A DNA stretch of 20,643 bases from QQUD01 sp039029915 (GCA_039029915.1 JBCCFD010000091.1:1-20643); one strand, 5' to 3'; numbered from the stretch's first letter, positions 6,040 to 15,914 are shown. Made by a program: numbers and translations. Notes: generated by a model from the sequence alone, not told the origin.

Positions 6040-7737
6040 ATGGAAACAGTCGGACTCTTTTTTGCCGAAGAAGGTAGCGACTTAGTATTACAAGAGCTAA
6101 GCGTGATGCTGCTGCTCACAATTGCCGCAATTGTGGCGATTTTTGTCCGTCGCATTCGTCTGCCTTATACGGTGGCGCTTGTTCTGGTTGGGTTATTTCT
6201 ATCGTTGTTCCCTAACTTTTTAAACTTTACTGTCAGCAGCGACCTTATTTTGGCAATTTTAGTGCCGCCGCTCCTTTTTGAAGCCACCCTACACATTCCG
6301 TGGAAAAAATTACAAAAAGATTTACTGCCTGTTGTGCTGTTAGCTGCAGTTGGTACTTTAGTGGGCACCTTTTTAGTCGGCTCCATTGTGCGGCAGTTTT
6401 TAGGCATTCCTTGGGCAGCCGCGATCGCTTTCGGAGCGTTAATCTCAGCGACTGACCCCGTTGCCGTCATTGCCTTTTTCCGCAGCCTTGGGGTTAGTAA
6501 ACGGCTCACCATTTTGGTAGAAGGTGAAAGCCTGTTTAATGACGGTGTGGCGATTGTTGTCTTTAATTTAGCCGTGGCGGCTGGTGCTGCCACATCGGCT
6601 GGCTTAGGTGGATCGCTCAACTTATCGGCAGCAATTGTTGAATTTTTTGTAGTGGCCTTTGGCGGTCTGGCAATTGGACTACTTTTAGGTTATATCGTCT
6701 CCTACATTATCTTGAAAAATGTAGATGATCATCTTATTGAAACGGCCACAACGGTGGCGCTCGCTTTTGGCTCATTTGTCGTGGCCGAAGAATTTGGTTT
6801 GATATTTGGGCTTGGTAGTGTTCACTTTAGCGGTATTTTAGCTGTCGTAGCGGCTGGCTTGATGGTGGGCAATATTGGGTTCCAAAGCACGTCGCCAACC
6901 ACCAAATTAACGCTTGATAACTTTTGGGAATTTTTGACGTTTGCGGTGAACTCGCTGGTCTTCTTGCTCATTGGTTTAGAGGTTGAGCTGGTGCAGATGA
7001 TCCCATTTTTAGATGATATTGTGGTGGCTGTTTTGGCGATTTTGATTAGCCGAGCAGTCATTGTGTATTTGATTGGGTTCATCTACGGCCGTATCAATCC
7101 AAAAAACAACATCCCCGTTCCCTTTCGACACGTGATGTACTGGGGGGGCTTGCGGGGTGCAATTAGCCTCGCGTTAGCCCTGACGCTCACGGGTGAGAAT
7201 TTTGGCTCAGATGTCGCGTTAGAGATTCGAGTGATGACCTTTGGGGTGGTGCTGTTTACCCTACTCGTTCAGGGCATGAGTATCGAAAGGCTCATCAAAT
7301 CATTGAACCTTTCTAAGAAATTACCCCAGCGGGTTGAAAACCAGCGCCGACAGGCTCTATTATTTGCAAAACAAGCCGGTCGTTCAGAACTCAATCGTCT
7401 GCGAGAGAATGGCTGGCTCTTCAAAGATATTTACGAAGCAATGGATCAGGTATATGATGAGGATATCGCCTCTCAAAAAGATACCTTACGTGATCACCTC
7501 CGTGAGTACCCTGAGCTAAGCCAAGAAATGTACCTACAAGCGAGAGAAGATGTGCTCAAAGCGGAAAGGTCGGCCCTAATGGAGGCAACACGCAATGGCT
7601 TAATTGACGAAGAGGTTCAAGCTGAATTAACCATTGAACTCAACAATCGCCTCCAAGCCATTGATGTGATTAAGGAAAACCGCGGACTTGGGTATGATGC
7701 TTCACGGAGCAGTGAGGAGGGACAAAATGACGCTTGA
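6040..7737 (+). CDS. Na+/H+ antiporter, CPA1 (NhaP/NHE) family
   Basis: A secondary transporter exchanging cytoplasmic Na+ (or K+/Li+) for external protons. Of 565 residues, about 1-410 form a bundle of hydrophobic helices carrying the CPA1 hallmarks ATDPVAV (137-143, unwound helix region) and EGESLFNDG (161-169) with the N167-D168 ion-binding pair. A later helix includes YWGGLRGAISLALAL, also typical of the family. The last 150 residues are hydrophilic and helical, probably a cytoplasmic regulatory tail. ATG 6040 is chosen over TTG 6025 because AGGAGG lies five bases before it. It starts 66 bp after the UbiD gene and its end overlaps the Usp gene by 11 bp, so translation of the two is probably coupled. 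Substrate selectivity cannot be read from the sequence. Confidence 0.93.
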   Translation: METVGLFFAEEGSDLVLQELSVMLLLTIAAIVAIFVRRIRLPYTVALVLVGLFLSLFPNFLNFTVSSDLILAILVPPLLFEATLHIPWKKLQKDLLPVVLLAAVGTLVGTFLVGSIVRQFLGIPWAAAIAFGALISATDPVAVIAFFRSLGVSKRLTILVEGESLFNDGVAIVVFNLAVAAGAATSAGLGGSLNLSAAIVEFFVVAFGGLAIGLLLGYIVSYIILKNVDDHLIETATTVALAFGSFVVAEEFGLIFGLGSVHFSGILAVVAAGLMVGNIGFQSTSPTTKLTLDNFWEFLTFAVNSLVFLLIGLEVELVQMIPFLDDIVVAVLAILISRAVIVYLIGFIYGRINPKNNIPVPFRHVMYWGGLRGAISLALALTLTGENFGSDVALEIRVMTFGVVLFTLLVQGMSIERLIKSLNLSKKLPQRVENQRRQALLFAKQAGRSELNRLRENGWLFKDIYEAMDQVYDEDIASQKDTLRDHLREYPELSQEMYLQAREDVLKAERSALMEATRNGLIDEEVQAELTIELNNRLQAIDVIKENRGLGYDASRSSEEGQNDA

Positions 7738-8185
7738 TGCCATTCAAAATCCGATTGTTTGTGCCACCCGTGGTGGGGAAGGTAGTTTGGCCGTTCAGTC
7801 AGCCGCAATTAAGCGAGCCAAACAGGAAAAGAAACCGCTGGTCTTTTTATTTGTAACGGATCCACTAAGCGTGAGCGATTATGCGGAAGGGTTAGCAGAG
7901 GCTGTTGAATTGGAATTAAATTGGATGGGGGAGACGATGCTTCGCTTGGCGCAACGTCGTGCAGATGATGAGGATGTGCTTTCGGAAGTTCGGGTTCGTC
8001 AAGGGGAAGTGAAAGAAGAAATCAGTCGATTTTTGCAGGAATCTAACGCGACGCTGTTGCTTCTGGGTGCCCCAAGAGGCACAACGGCCAATGTGTTTGG
8101 TGATGATGCAGTCGAAAGATTTGCCATTCATGTTCAAGAGAAGGCTAAAATTCCTGTTGAAATTATTCGGCCTGAATTGGCATAA
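7727..8185 (+). CDS. UspA-like universal stress protein
   Basis: A 152-residue single-domain protein with the Usp/HUP alpha-beta pattern: strand 1 PIVCATRGGEGS, strand KPLVFLFVTDP, a long helix, VRVRQGEVKEEISRFL, and strand 4 ATLLLLGAPRGTTANVFGDD followed by a helix and IPVEIIRPE. The glycine-rich segment is in the position of the ATP-binding GxxG loop but reads GAPRG, so nucleotide binding is uncertain. ATG 7727 has GAGGAGG six bases upstream and overlaps the antiporter's stop by 11 bp; an upstream in-frame start at 7688 is unlikely. Usp domains often associate with or are fused to cation/proton antiporters, so a regulatory partner of the antiporter's cytoplasmic tail is a fair inference. 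Confidence 0.85.
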   Translation: MTLDAIQNPIVCATRGGEGSLAVQSAAIKRAKQEKKPLVFLFVTDPLSVSDYAEGLAEAVELELNWMGETMLRLAQRRADDEDVLSEVRVRQGEVKEEISRFLQESNATLLLLGAPRGTTANVFGDDAVERFAIHVQEKAKIPVEIIRPELA

Positions 8186-8272
8186 TTACTTTATTATGAC
8201 TCGGTGAAAACTCGGATACTGCTGTTTCTTTTGCAGGAACCTTCTCGGGTTTCACATAACGCGACTAACATC

Positions 8273-9262
8273 ATGGAAACTTTATCTGAAGCGCTTAGAA
8301 TTTTTTATCTTGACTTAACCGCCCAACAGCAGTCTCAAATTGTGAGCACGGCGATTGTTTTACTGCTGATTGTGGTTTTACGGTTTATTGGGATGCGTAT
8401 TGTGCATCGCCGGTATCAAACCAACTCGCGGGCGCTTTATAACGGCCGTAAAACGGTTCAATACACCGCCATTGGTTTAGCTGTTCTGCTGGTGGGGCGA
8501 ATTTGGCTAATAGGGGTGCAGGCGTTATTTACCTATTTGGGGCTTGTGAGTGCTGGTATTGCGATTGCGCTTCAGGACCCTATTGTGAATTTAGCAGGCT
8601 GGCTTTTTATTGTATCAAGACGGCCGTTTGTGATGGGAGACCGAGTCGAAATTGGGGGGATGCTGGGGGATGTGATAGATATACGGCCGTTTCAATTTAG
8701 CATGCTTGAAGTGGGTGCTGGACGAGTCAACAGTGAACAAAGCACCGGACGTATCATTCACGTTCCAAACGGAGAAGTTTTCCGTGAATCGGTTATTAAT
8801 ACCCATCAAGGCTTACCCTATATTTGGAACGAAATCAACGTTACCGTCACCTTTGAAAGCGATTGGCGTAAGGCCAAATCATTACTGGTCGACATAGTCG
8901 ATCGGCTGGCCCCAGATGTGACCCAAGCGGCTCAACAATATTTGCGCCGAGTTGAAAAACGATTTGTGATTAACTATGACAACGTAAAGCCCGTTGTATA
9001 CACGGCAGTTGGGGACAGCGGAGTTCAACTGACATTGCGCTACATGGTCGATCCGCGCCGCCGCCGCGGCAGTGAGCAAACGCTCTGGGAAGCCATCTTA
9101 GCCGCTTTTGAAAAATACAACACTATAGACTTTGCCTATCCAACTCAGCGTGAATTTATTCATCATATGGAAGGAAAACATTTGCGACCCAAAGATGATA
9201 TTGATGCCCCTACCATTGTGGCGCGGCCCGTTGAATGGTCACAAAGTCGAGAAAAGAAGTAG
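8273..9262 (+). CDS. Small-conductance mechanosensitive channel (MscS family)
   Basis: MscS channels open under membrane tension and release osmolytes after hypo-osmotic shock. The protein has two to three N-terminal membrane helices (about 22-42, 65-85 and the pore helix), then the pore-lining TM3 and beta-domain signature GLVSAGIAIALQDPIVNLAG followed by RRPFVMGDRVEIGGMLGDV and IIHVPNGEVF, all hallmarks of the family. A C-terminal alpha-beta domain follows; at 329 residues it is slightly longer than E. coli MscS. ATG 8273 is preferred; the frame is open to GTG 8204, and neither start has a clear ribosome-binding site. It follows the Usp gene by 87 bp and precedes the YCII gene by 8 bp. Three ACGGCCGT copies lie in this one gene (8442, 8620, 8683), the densest cluster in the window. 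Confidence 0.92.
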   Translation: METLSEALRIFYLDLTAQQQSQIVSTAIVLLLIVVLRFIGMRIVHRRYQTNSRALYNGRKTVQYTAIGLAVLLVGRIWLIGVQALFTYLGLVSAGIAIALQDPIVNLAGWLFIVSRRPFVMGDRVEIGGMLGDVIDIRPFQFSMLEVGAGRVNSEQSTGRIIHVPNGEVFRESVINTHQGLPYIWNEINVTVTFESDWRKAKSLLVDIVDRLAPDVTQAAQQYLRRVEKRFVINYDNVKPVVYTAVGDSGVQLTLRYMVDPRRRRGSEQTLWEAILAAFEKYNTIDFAYPTQREFIHHMEGKHLRPKDDIDAPTIVARPVEWSQSREKK

Positions 9263-9270
9263 TTGAAATA

Positions 9271-9600
9271 ATGAGCGAACAGAATCTTTACGTTTATCAT
9301 TTGAAACTCGCCCCCAAATATACAGACCCTGCTAACTGGACCGACGCTGATCATCAAATTATAGGCCAGCACGCTCAATTTTTTATTGACCTTGGCAAGC
9401 AGGGCGTTCTTCTTTTTGCCGGTCGAACTGATTTGCCCCCTGGAGACGCCAATTTATTTGGGATTGCTGTTTTTAAAGCTGATTCACTCGAATCAGCAAA
9501 GGCGATTATGGCAAATGATCCAGCACGCAGGCATGGCATACAAGTAGGCGAGATACTACCATTTAGGTTGCCTATCCACTTTATTGAAAATTTTGGGTGA
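9271..9600 (+). CDS. YCII-domain (YciI-like) protein
   Basis: A 109-residue single-domain protein matching the YCII dimeric alpha-beta-barrel fold: an opening strand YVYHLKLAPK, a helix IIGQHAQFFIDLGKQG with the conserved histidine of the family, strands LLFAGRTD and FGIAVFKADSLESAKAIMANDPA, then a closing GEILPFRLP strand. The family relates to dimeric ferredoxin-like proteins, some of which are small dehalogenases or accessory proteins; most members have no known role. ATG 9271 is 8 bases after the MscS stop; the frame is open to 9235, but that start would overlap mscS by 28 bp. It sits between MscS and AcnX in the same run. Whether it helps the isoprenoid or the ion genes is unknown. Confidence 0.8.
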   Translation: MSEQNLYVYHLKLAPKYTDPANWTDADHQIIGQHAQFFIDLGKQGVLLFAGRTDLPPGDANLFGIAVFKADSLESAKAIMANDPARRHGIQVGEILPFRLPIHFIENFG

Positions 9601-9662
9601 GATTTTCATATTCCCAAGCCCAGAAAACATTAAATTTTTAGAGAAGATGAAATAGGAAAGTT

Positions 9663-11450
9663 ATGACGCAGATAAAGCTGAATGATGATCAACAATCCAT
9701 GCTTAAAGGTGAGAAAGGCGTGGCTAAGCAAATGGGAATGCGCTTGCTTTTAGATATGGCCGCCGCTGCAAACGCCACTGAATTGCTCTCCATAAAGAGT
9801 GCCCATTTGTCTGGTGTATCCCCTCTAACTGGTGGGCTTGGGTTGCGTCTATTCCTCAAAAAATTGGCTAAAGACCCCAAGGCCAGTATGGCAATACCTA
9901 CGACGCTCAATTCAGCCGGCTGTGACGAAGCCCAATTCGATGAAATGCGTATCGTGGCTCCAAATTTTTTAGAGCATAATCACGAGATTGTCGAACTGTA
10001 CACTCAAATTGGCGTTCGTCCGACGCAGTCTTGCATCCCATATGAGTGGGAAGGTGTGGTCGTTGATGGGGTTGCCGCTTGGGCAGAATCAAACGCGATT
10101 TGTTTTGGAAATTCATACACAGGCTTGATCACGAATCGTGAATCGGGGCTTTCCGCATTGGCCTGTGCGTTAACGGGCTATATTCCTGCCTATGGTTTGC
10201 TTCAGGAGAATAATCGCAAGCCTAATATAGCCGTGATTGTGACCGCTAAATTAGATGATCCAACCGATTTTTCTATTTTGGGTGATTGGATTGGCATGCA
10301 GAGGGACCCATCTTGGAAGATGCCTTATGGGCCAATTCCGGCTATCAAAGGTATACCGGCTGATATCACGCATGAACAGAAGAAGGCGTTGACAGCCGCC
10401 GCCGCGAATTATGGTTCGCCTATGGTTTATATCGATAGTATGGGCACCCGCCCGCAGGCTGACTTTCAAGCGAGATTGATTTTTGATGAAGCGGCGCTAG
10501 CTGAGCGGTATGAGGCGTTAAGGGCAAAAACGGCCGTTTCCCTCATTACAATTGGCTGTCCGCAGGCATCAGTTGGCGAAATGAAGGCGGTGGCAGAACT
10601 ACTAAATGGTAAAAAAGTAGCGACACAGCCCGTTGAGTCAGGCAAAGCACCCCCGGTTTGGGTATTTACCTCATCAGCGAACAAAGCGATCGCTGAAAAA
10701 ACAGGTATTGCAAAAATAATCACCGATAGCGGAGCCTTGCTGCTAGAAAATACGTGCCCAGAAGTGGTTCCCTACGACCGAAGCTGGGTTAAACACATCT
10801 TGACCAACTCCATGAAAGCCGAACATTACATCAAATCTGGTTTGAATGGGATACCTACCTCCGTCATGCGTCTGGCAGATTGTATAAGGCTGGCAACTGG
10901 GGCGTGGCAACTGGCAACACCTGAAACCTCAGTTGATCCCCGAGAGAAAAGTAAACCATCCTCGAAACAATCAACCCTAGCGAAAGTATCATCTGAAGGG
11001 GCAGTGGAAACGACTGCCTCATCTGCTCAGACATTTTCTGCAACAGGGTCTGGGCTTCCATCGCAATCTGATTTTGAAATTGTTGGAGAAGCGTTTGTGA
11101 CGGACACACCCATTACCCTACTCGGCTTTGTGAATCGAAAAACGGGTACGATTGAAGAACCCACCCATCCGGCTGATGGGCAAAGCATGGCGGGAAAGAT
11201 TGCTATTTTCCCAAAAGGTAGCGGTTCAACTGTCGCCCCCTACGTGCTTTTGGAGCTTTTTTATCGGGGCAACGCGCCCATCGCTATTGTGAATACAGAA
11301 ATAGATCAACAAAGTGCCCCTGCTTGTTCGCTTGAAGGCATTCCATACGCTTACGGGTTTGATCAAGATATCATTGCCAACATTCAAAACGGCGAAACAG
11401 TGAAGTTAAGCCGCAAAAGCGGCATTGTTTCGATTCAAACGGTGCATTAA
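9663..11450 (+). CDS. Aconitase X fused large and small domains; probable phosphomevalonate dehydratase
   Basis: AcnX proteins are [4Fe-4S] hydro-lyases built from a large catalytic domain (DUF521) and a small swivel domain (DUF126). In this 595-residue protein the large domain covers about 1-415: IPTTLNSAGCDE (78-89), SCIPYEW (123-129), AWAESNAICFGNSYTG (139-154), TNREsGLSALACALTG (157-172), IGCPQAS (297-303) and NTCPEVVPYD (363-372). Cys124, Cys299 and Cys365 are the likely iron-sulfur ligands. A Ser/Thr-rich linker (about 416-468) leads to the swivel domain (470-595) with KGSGSTVAPYVLLEL and APACSLEGIPYAYGFD. Known AcnX activities are mevalonate 5-phosphate dehydration (archaeal pathway) and cis-3-hydroxyproline dehydration. 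An archaeal-type UbiD gene in the same run favours the first. ATG 9663 has AGGAAAG just upstream. Fusion in the order large-small is unusual to my knowledge; archaeal enzymes use two subunits. Confidence 0.88.
   Translation: MTQIKLNDDQQSMLKGEKGVAKQMGMRLLLDMAAAANATELLSIKSAHLSGVSPLTGGLGLRLFLKKLAKDPKASMAIPTTLNSAGCDEAQFDEMRIVAPNFLEHNHEIVELYTQIGVRPTQSCIPYEWEGVVVDGVAAWAESNAICFGNSYTGLITNRESGLSALACALTGYIPAYGLLQENNRKPNIAVIVTAKLDDPTDFSILGDWIGMQRDPSWKMPYGPIPAIKGIPADITHEQKKALTAAAANYGSPMVYIDSMGTRPQADFQARLIFDEAALAERYEALRAKTAVSLITIGCPQASVGEMKAVAELLNGKKVATQPVESGKAPPVWVFTSSANKAIAEKTGIAKIITDSGALLLENTCPEVVPYDRSWVKHILTNSMKAEHYIKSGLNGIPTSVMRLADCIRLATGAWQLATPETSVDPREKSKPSSKQSTLAKVSSEGAVETTASSAQTFSATGSGLPSQSDFEIVGEAFVTDTPITLLGFVNRKTGTIEEPTHPADGQSMAGKIAIFPKGSGSTVAPYVLLELFYRGNAPIAIVNTEIDQQSAPACSLEGIPYAYGFDQDIIANIQNGETVKLSRKSGIVSIQTVH
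10891..10914 (+). repeat. Short direct repeat at the AcnX domain linker
   Basis: TGGCAACTGG occurs at 10891-10900 and again at 10905-10914, a 14-base period, with another TGGCA upstream. It lies where the catalytic domain ends and the linker starts (residues near LATGAWQLATP). It may be a trace of slippage-driven linker growth. Confidence 0.5.
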
Positions 11451-11473
11451 AATGTGGTTGACCTCTTTCTTAT

Positions 11474-11496
11474 AGGGAAACGCCCTCCGTTTCCCT
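11474..11496 (+). terminator. Hairpin after AcnX, possible terminator
   Basis: A perfect 9-bp stem, AGGGAAACG (11474-11482) and CGTTTCCCT (11488-11496), with a 5-nt loop, begins 24 bases after the AcnX stop. No T-tract follows, so it may protect the mRNA 3' end or be a weak terminator. Confidence 0.5.
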
Positions 11497-11670
11497 CGTG
11501 AATAGAATCAAAGATTTTAGCGTTATTTCTATATCTTTTTTCCCGACTCACAAAACGGCTTCCTCGATTGGTCAATTGGCATAAGCGTTTTTATTGCATA
11601 ACTTTAACTCTAATTTCACGCTCCAGTGCGTATGACATTGCTCTCATCTATCTCTCATGTAGGAAAATAG

Positions 11671-11679
11671 TGCTATAAT
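11671..11679 (+). promoter_or_regulatory. Extended -10 promoter of the secreted-protein gene
   Basis: TGCTATAAT contains a consensus TATAAT (11674-11679) with the TGn extension. No good -35 is visible at 16-18 bp. Transcription would start near 11686, giving a leader of about 155 bases. The same TGCTATnAT pattern precedes the mrp operon. Confidence 0.65.
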
Positions 11680-11698
11680 TCCCTGAACCTGTGCGCCT

Positions 11699-11780
11699 GT
11701 GTTCGAACTCCGACGAGAACACCTCGGACCAAAATAGAAAAACCGTAACCTGCGTTGAGAGACTCAACGTTTATTTTGTC
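11699..11780 (+). promoter_or_regulatory. Structured 5' leader with a terminator-like hairpin
   Basis: GTGTTC (11699-11704) can pair with GAACAC (11717-11722). Then CGTTGAG (11753-11759) and CTCAACG (11763-11769) form a 7-bp stem with an AGA loop followed by TTTATTTTG, which is terminator-like. Because it lies upstream of the start codon and downstream of the promoter, it could attenuate transcription. No known riboswitch class is recognised. Confidence 0.4.
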
Positions 11781-11842
11781 ACGCAAGAAAGACGAATCTG
11801 GGGTATTCTTATAGTAAGAGATAGAAGGGGAAGAGAGAAACC

Positions 11843-13300
11843 ATGTTTCTAAATCGCATAAAAAACAAAGTTATATTTCCTATTGTTATTGTTTTAGTAG
11901 CTGCTGGCTTTTTTGGTCTTTTGTTTGCGACCCTCCAACGACAGAGCGCTTCCGCAGATGCTGATTTTCAGGTGGAATTTGAAGGTGCAGGATTCTTTGA
12001 TGTTGCTTCAAGTGGGATTGGTACACGCGGTGTGCCTGCAACTGGAGAATGGACTGGCAGTGGGGTAATTACGTTAAATATTCCCATGTCAGCAACGGTG
12101 ACAAAAGCCCGTATGATTTGGACGGGGCGTGCCGTTAATTTCGATGCGGATGGCGTGAGATTAGCAGTTGACGGGGTTGATCAAGGTGTTTTCAATGCCG
12201 ACCTGCAATTTTCGCAATTCCCGTGGTGCTGCAGTAGTTCGGGACAGCTCCATGAATCTGTCGACGTGACTAATTTTATTATGCCAGGGATGCATACCTA
12301 CACGATTTCCGACCATGAACATGGGCTGATGCCTACAGGAGATTTTCTCAATTATGGTGTTGGTATTTGGGCCGTTTATGCATTTACTCCGACGGTTGGA
12401 TATTCTTTAACTTCGCCAATCGAGAATAGTCAAACGATTGTTTATCAAGGCCAAGATTCATTCTTTAGGCAATGGGACCCTCCAAGAGGACCTCATACAG
12501 AAGTGCGCTGCGCTGAATTTAATGCCGCAACTTATGTGAGGGTAGCAGAGTTGACTCATTTGGTGTCTGGCGTTGATACATGGGATCAAGGAACAAATGC
12601 TCCTCGATTCCGCCCGGTTGCCGTTTGGCACGCTTCGGGCGATGGGCCAGTCCCGCCAAAAGATGAAATTGTTATGGGGGATATTAATAAAGTGCCTGCT
12701 CTTGCTGGTCATCCGAATGCAGCTTGGTATGGTCCAACAGACCCGGTTGCAAATCCAATACCGTATCCTTTACAAAGTTATGCGGGATTAGAATGGGATA
12801 ATTTTGAAATGGCTGTTCAGGTGCCTGCTGGTCACACCTGGCTTTGTTTCCAAATTGAGTCAGGTGATAGCCAAGACCTTGTTGGTCAAGTCGGCATAGG
12901 CAATGGCGGCCTAGAAGCAAGCGGGATGTGGAATTTGTTTACCATTAGTTTCCGTGACCCAACGGAAGTGGGAATTATAGATTTTTATGCAACGGCCGTT
13001 TCTCCTAATCACGTGCGCGCTAACTGGGAAACTGAGTTTGAAATCGATCATTACGGCTTTAACCTTTATCGCAGCTCTGTTAACGACTTTGCCACGGCCG
13101 AATTGATCCATTTTGAGCTGGGCGATTCAGCGAATGCCAATGGAGCATTTTATACCTTCAATGATTTTGAGCCTCAATTGGGTAAAAACTACTATTGGTT
13201 AGAAGATATTGATAATAGTGGGGAAATTACAAGATACGGCTCTGCCCAAGTGAATGTTTCGCTCATTGATTTGACATTCCTACCCTTGCTTCGAAAATAA
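11843..13300 (+). CDS. Secreted protein with C-terminal fibronectin-like domain
   Basis: A 485-residue exported protein. Residues 1-40 are a signal peptide or signal anchor: a basic start (NRIKNKV), a long hydrophobic core, and a possible cleavage after SASADA. The body (about 41-365) is beta-rich and extracellular in style, with repeated GxG and W residues and a CC pair (WCCSSSG); a DUF3344-like domain is possible but I do not recognise it firmly. The C-terminal part (about 370-475) resembles the fibronectin-type module common in Chloroflexota exoproteins: ANWETEFEIDHYGFNLYRSS, then YYWLEDIDNSGEITRYG. The last residues, LTFLPLLRK, recall a recurrent short hydrophobic C-terminus of such proteins and may be a sorting or anchoring tag. 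A ribosome-binding region GGGGAAGAG precedes ATG 11843. The gene stands alone between a long leader and a strong terminator. Function unknown; a surface or matrix role is inferred. Confidence 0.8.
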   Translation: MFLNRIKNKVIFPIVIVLVAAGFFGLLFATLQRQSASADADFQVEFEGAGFFDVASSGIGTRGVPATGEWTGSGVITLNIPMSATVTKARMIWTGRAVNFDADGVRLAVDGVDQGVFNADLQFSQFPWCCSSSGQLHESVDVTNFIMPGMHTYTISDHEHGLMPTGDFLNYGVGIWAVYAFTPTVGYSLTSPIENSQTIVYQGQDSFFRQWDPPRGPHTEVRCAEFNAATYVRVAELTHLVSGVDTWDQGTNAPRFRPVAVWHASGDGPVPPKDEIVMGDINKVPALAGHPNAAWYGPTDPVANPIPYPLQSYAGLEWDNFEMAVQVPAGHTWLCFQIESGDSQDLVGQVGIGNGGLEASGMWNLFTISFRDPTEVGIIDFYATAVSPNHVRANWETEFEIDHYGFNLYRSSVNDFATAELIHFELGDSANANGAFYTFNDFEPQLGKNYYWLEDIDNSGEITRYGSAQVNVSLIDLTFLPLLRK

Positions 13301-13314
13301 TGGTTTGAAAACTG

Positions 13315-13355
13315 GAAATTACGGCATTGTGAATTTTTTGCAATGCCGTAATTTC
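13315..13355 (+). terminator. Stem-loop terminator after the secreted-protein gene
   Basis: A perfect 15-bp stem, GAAATTACGGCATTG (13315-13329) with CAATGCCGTAATTTC (13341-13355), encloses an 11-nt T-rich loop and starts 14 bases after the stop codon. The downstream side is TCTCCTC, so the U-tract is poor, but the stem's strength and position make termination likely. Confidence 0.75.
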
Positions 13356-13441
13356 TCTCCTCAAGAATAAAATTAATTATTGCAATTCTGTTGCTCTCCT
13401 GATAATTTGTAAGATTAAAACAAGCAATTCGCTTTGGGTTG

Positions 13442-13450
13442 TGCTATTAT
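13442..13450 (+). promoter_or_regulatory. Extended -10 promoter of the mrp operon
   Basis: TGCTATTAT carries TATTAT (13445-13450) with the TGn extension. No clear -35 is seen. Transcription would begin near 13457, giving a leader of about 130 bases that includes the palindrome listed next and an inverted pair GCCTCAAT (13493-13500) and ATTGAGGC (13541-13548). Confidence 0.55.
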
Positions 13451-13457
13451 TTGAGCT

Positions 13458-13475
13458 TTGTGATATTACTCACAA
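13458..13475. promoter_or_regulatory. CRP-type palindrome at the mrp promoter
   Basis: TTGTGA, six bases, TCACAA: this contains TGTGA-N6-TCACA (13459-13474), the exact consensus half-sites of CRP/FNR-family regulators. It lies at about +2 to +19 from the predicted start, a position expected to block initiation, so repression is the likeliest effect. The regulator is not in the window. Confidence 0.5.
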
Positions 13476-13584
13476 GCGATATCAATTGCGTAGCCTCAAT
13501 TTGCCATGTTTAAATTCAATAAGGTCTGCTTCAATTAACTATTGAGGCCGCTTTTGGTTGGAGGACTTTCTTTAGGAGAAGAAC

Positions 13585-15912
<2,328 letters not shown>

Positions 15913-15914
15913 AT

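Larger units (their letters stand above)
11451..11842. other. Intergenic region with terminator, promoter and structured leader
   Basis: This stretch of 392 bp has no credible ORF. From left to right it holds a hairpin just after the AcnX stop, an AT-rich segment, an extended -10 promoter at 11671-11679 and a leader of about 155 bases with two stem-loops before the secreted-protein gene. The parts are listed separately. Confidence 0.6.

Noticed and set aside
6421..6428. GCGATCGC, the cyanobacterial HIP1 octamer, also at 10686-10693
   Set aside because: Only two copies in 20.6 kb, both inside genes; too few to call a repeat family, unlike ACGGCCGT.
8204..8272. Longer MscS start at GTG 8204
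   Set aside because: No ribosome-binding site, and the extra residues do not fit the family N-terminus; ATG 8273 preferred, not certain.
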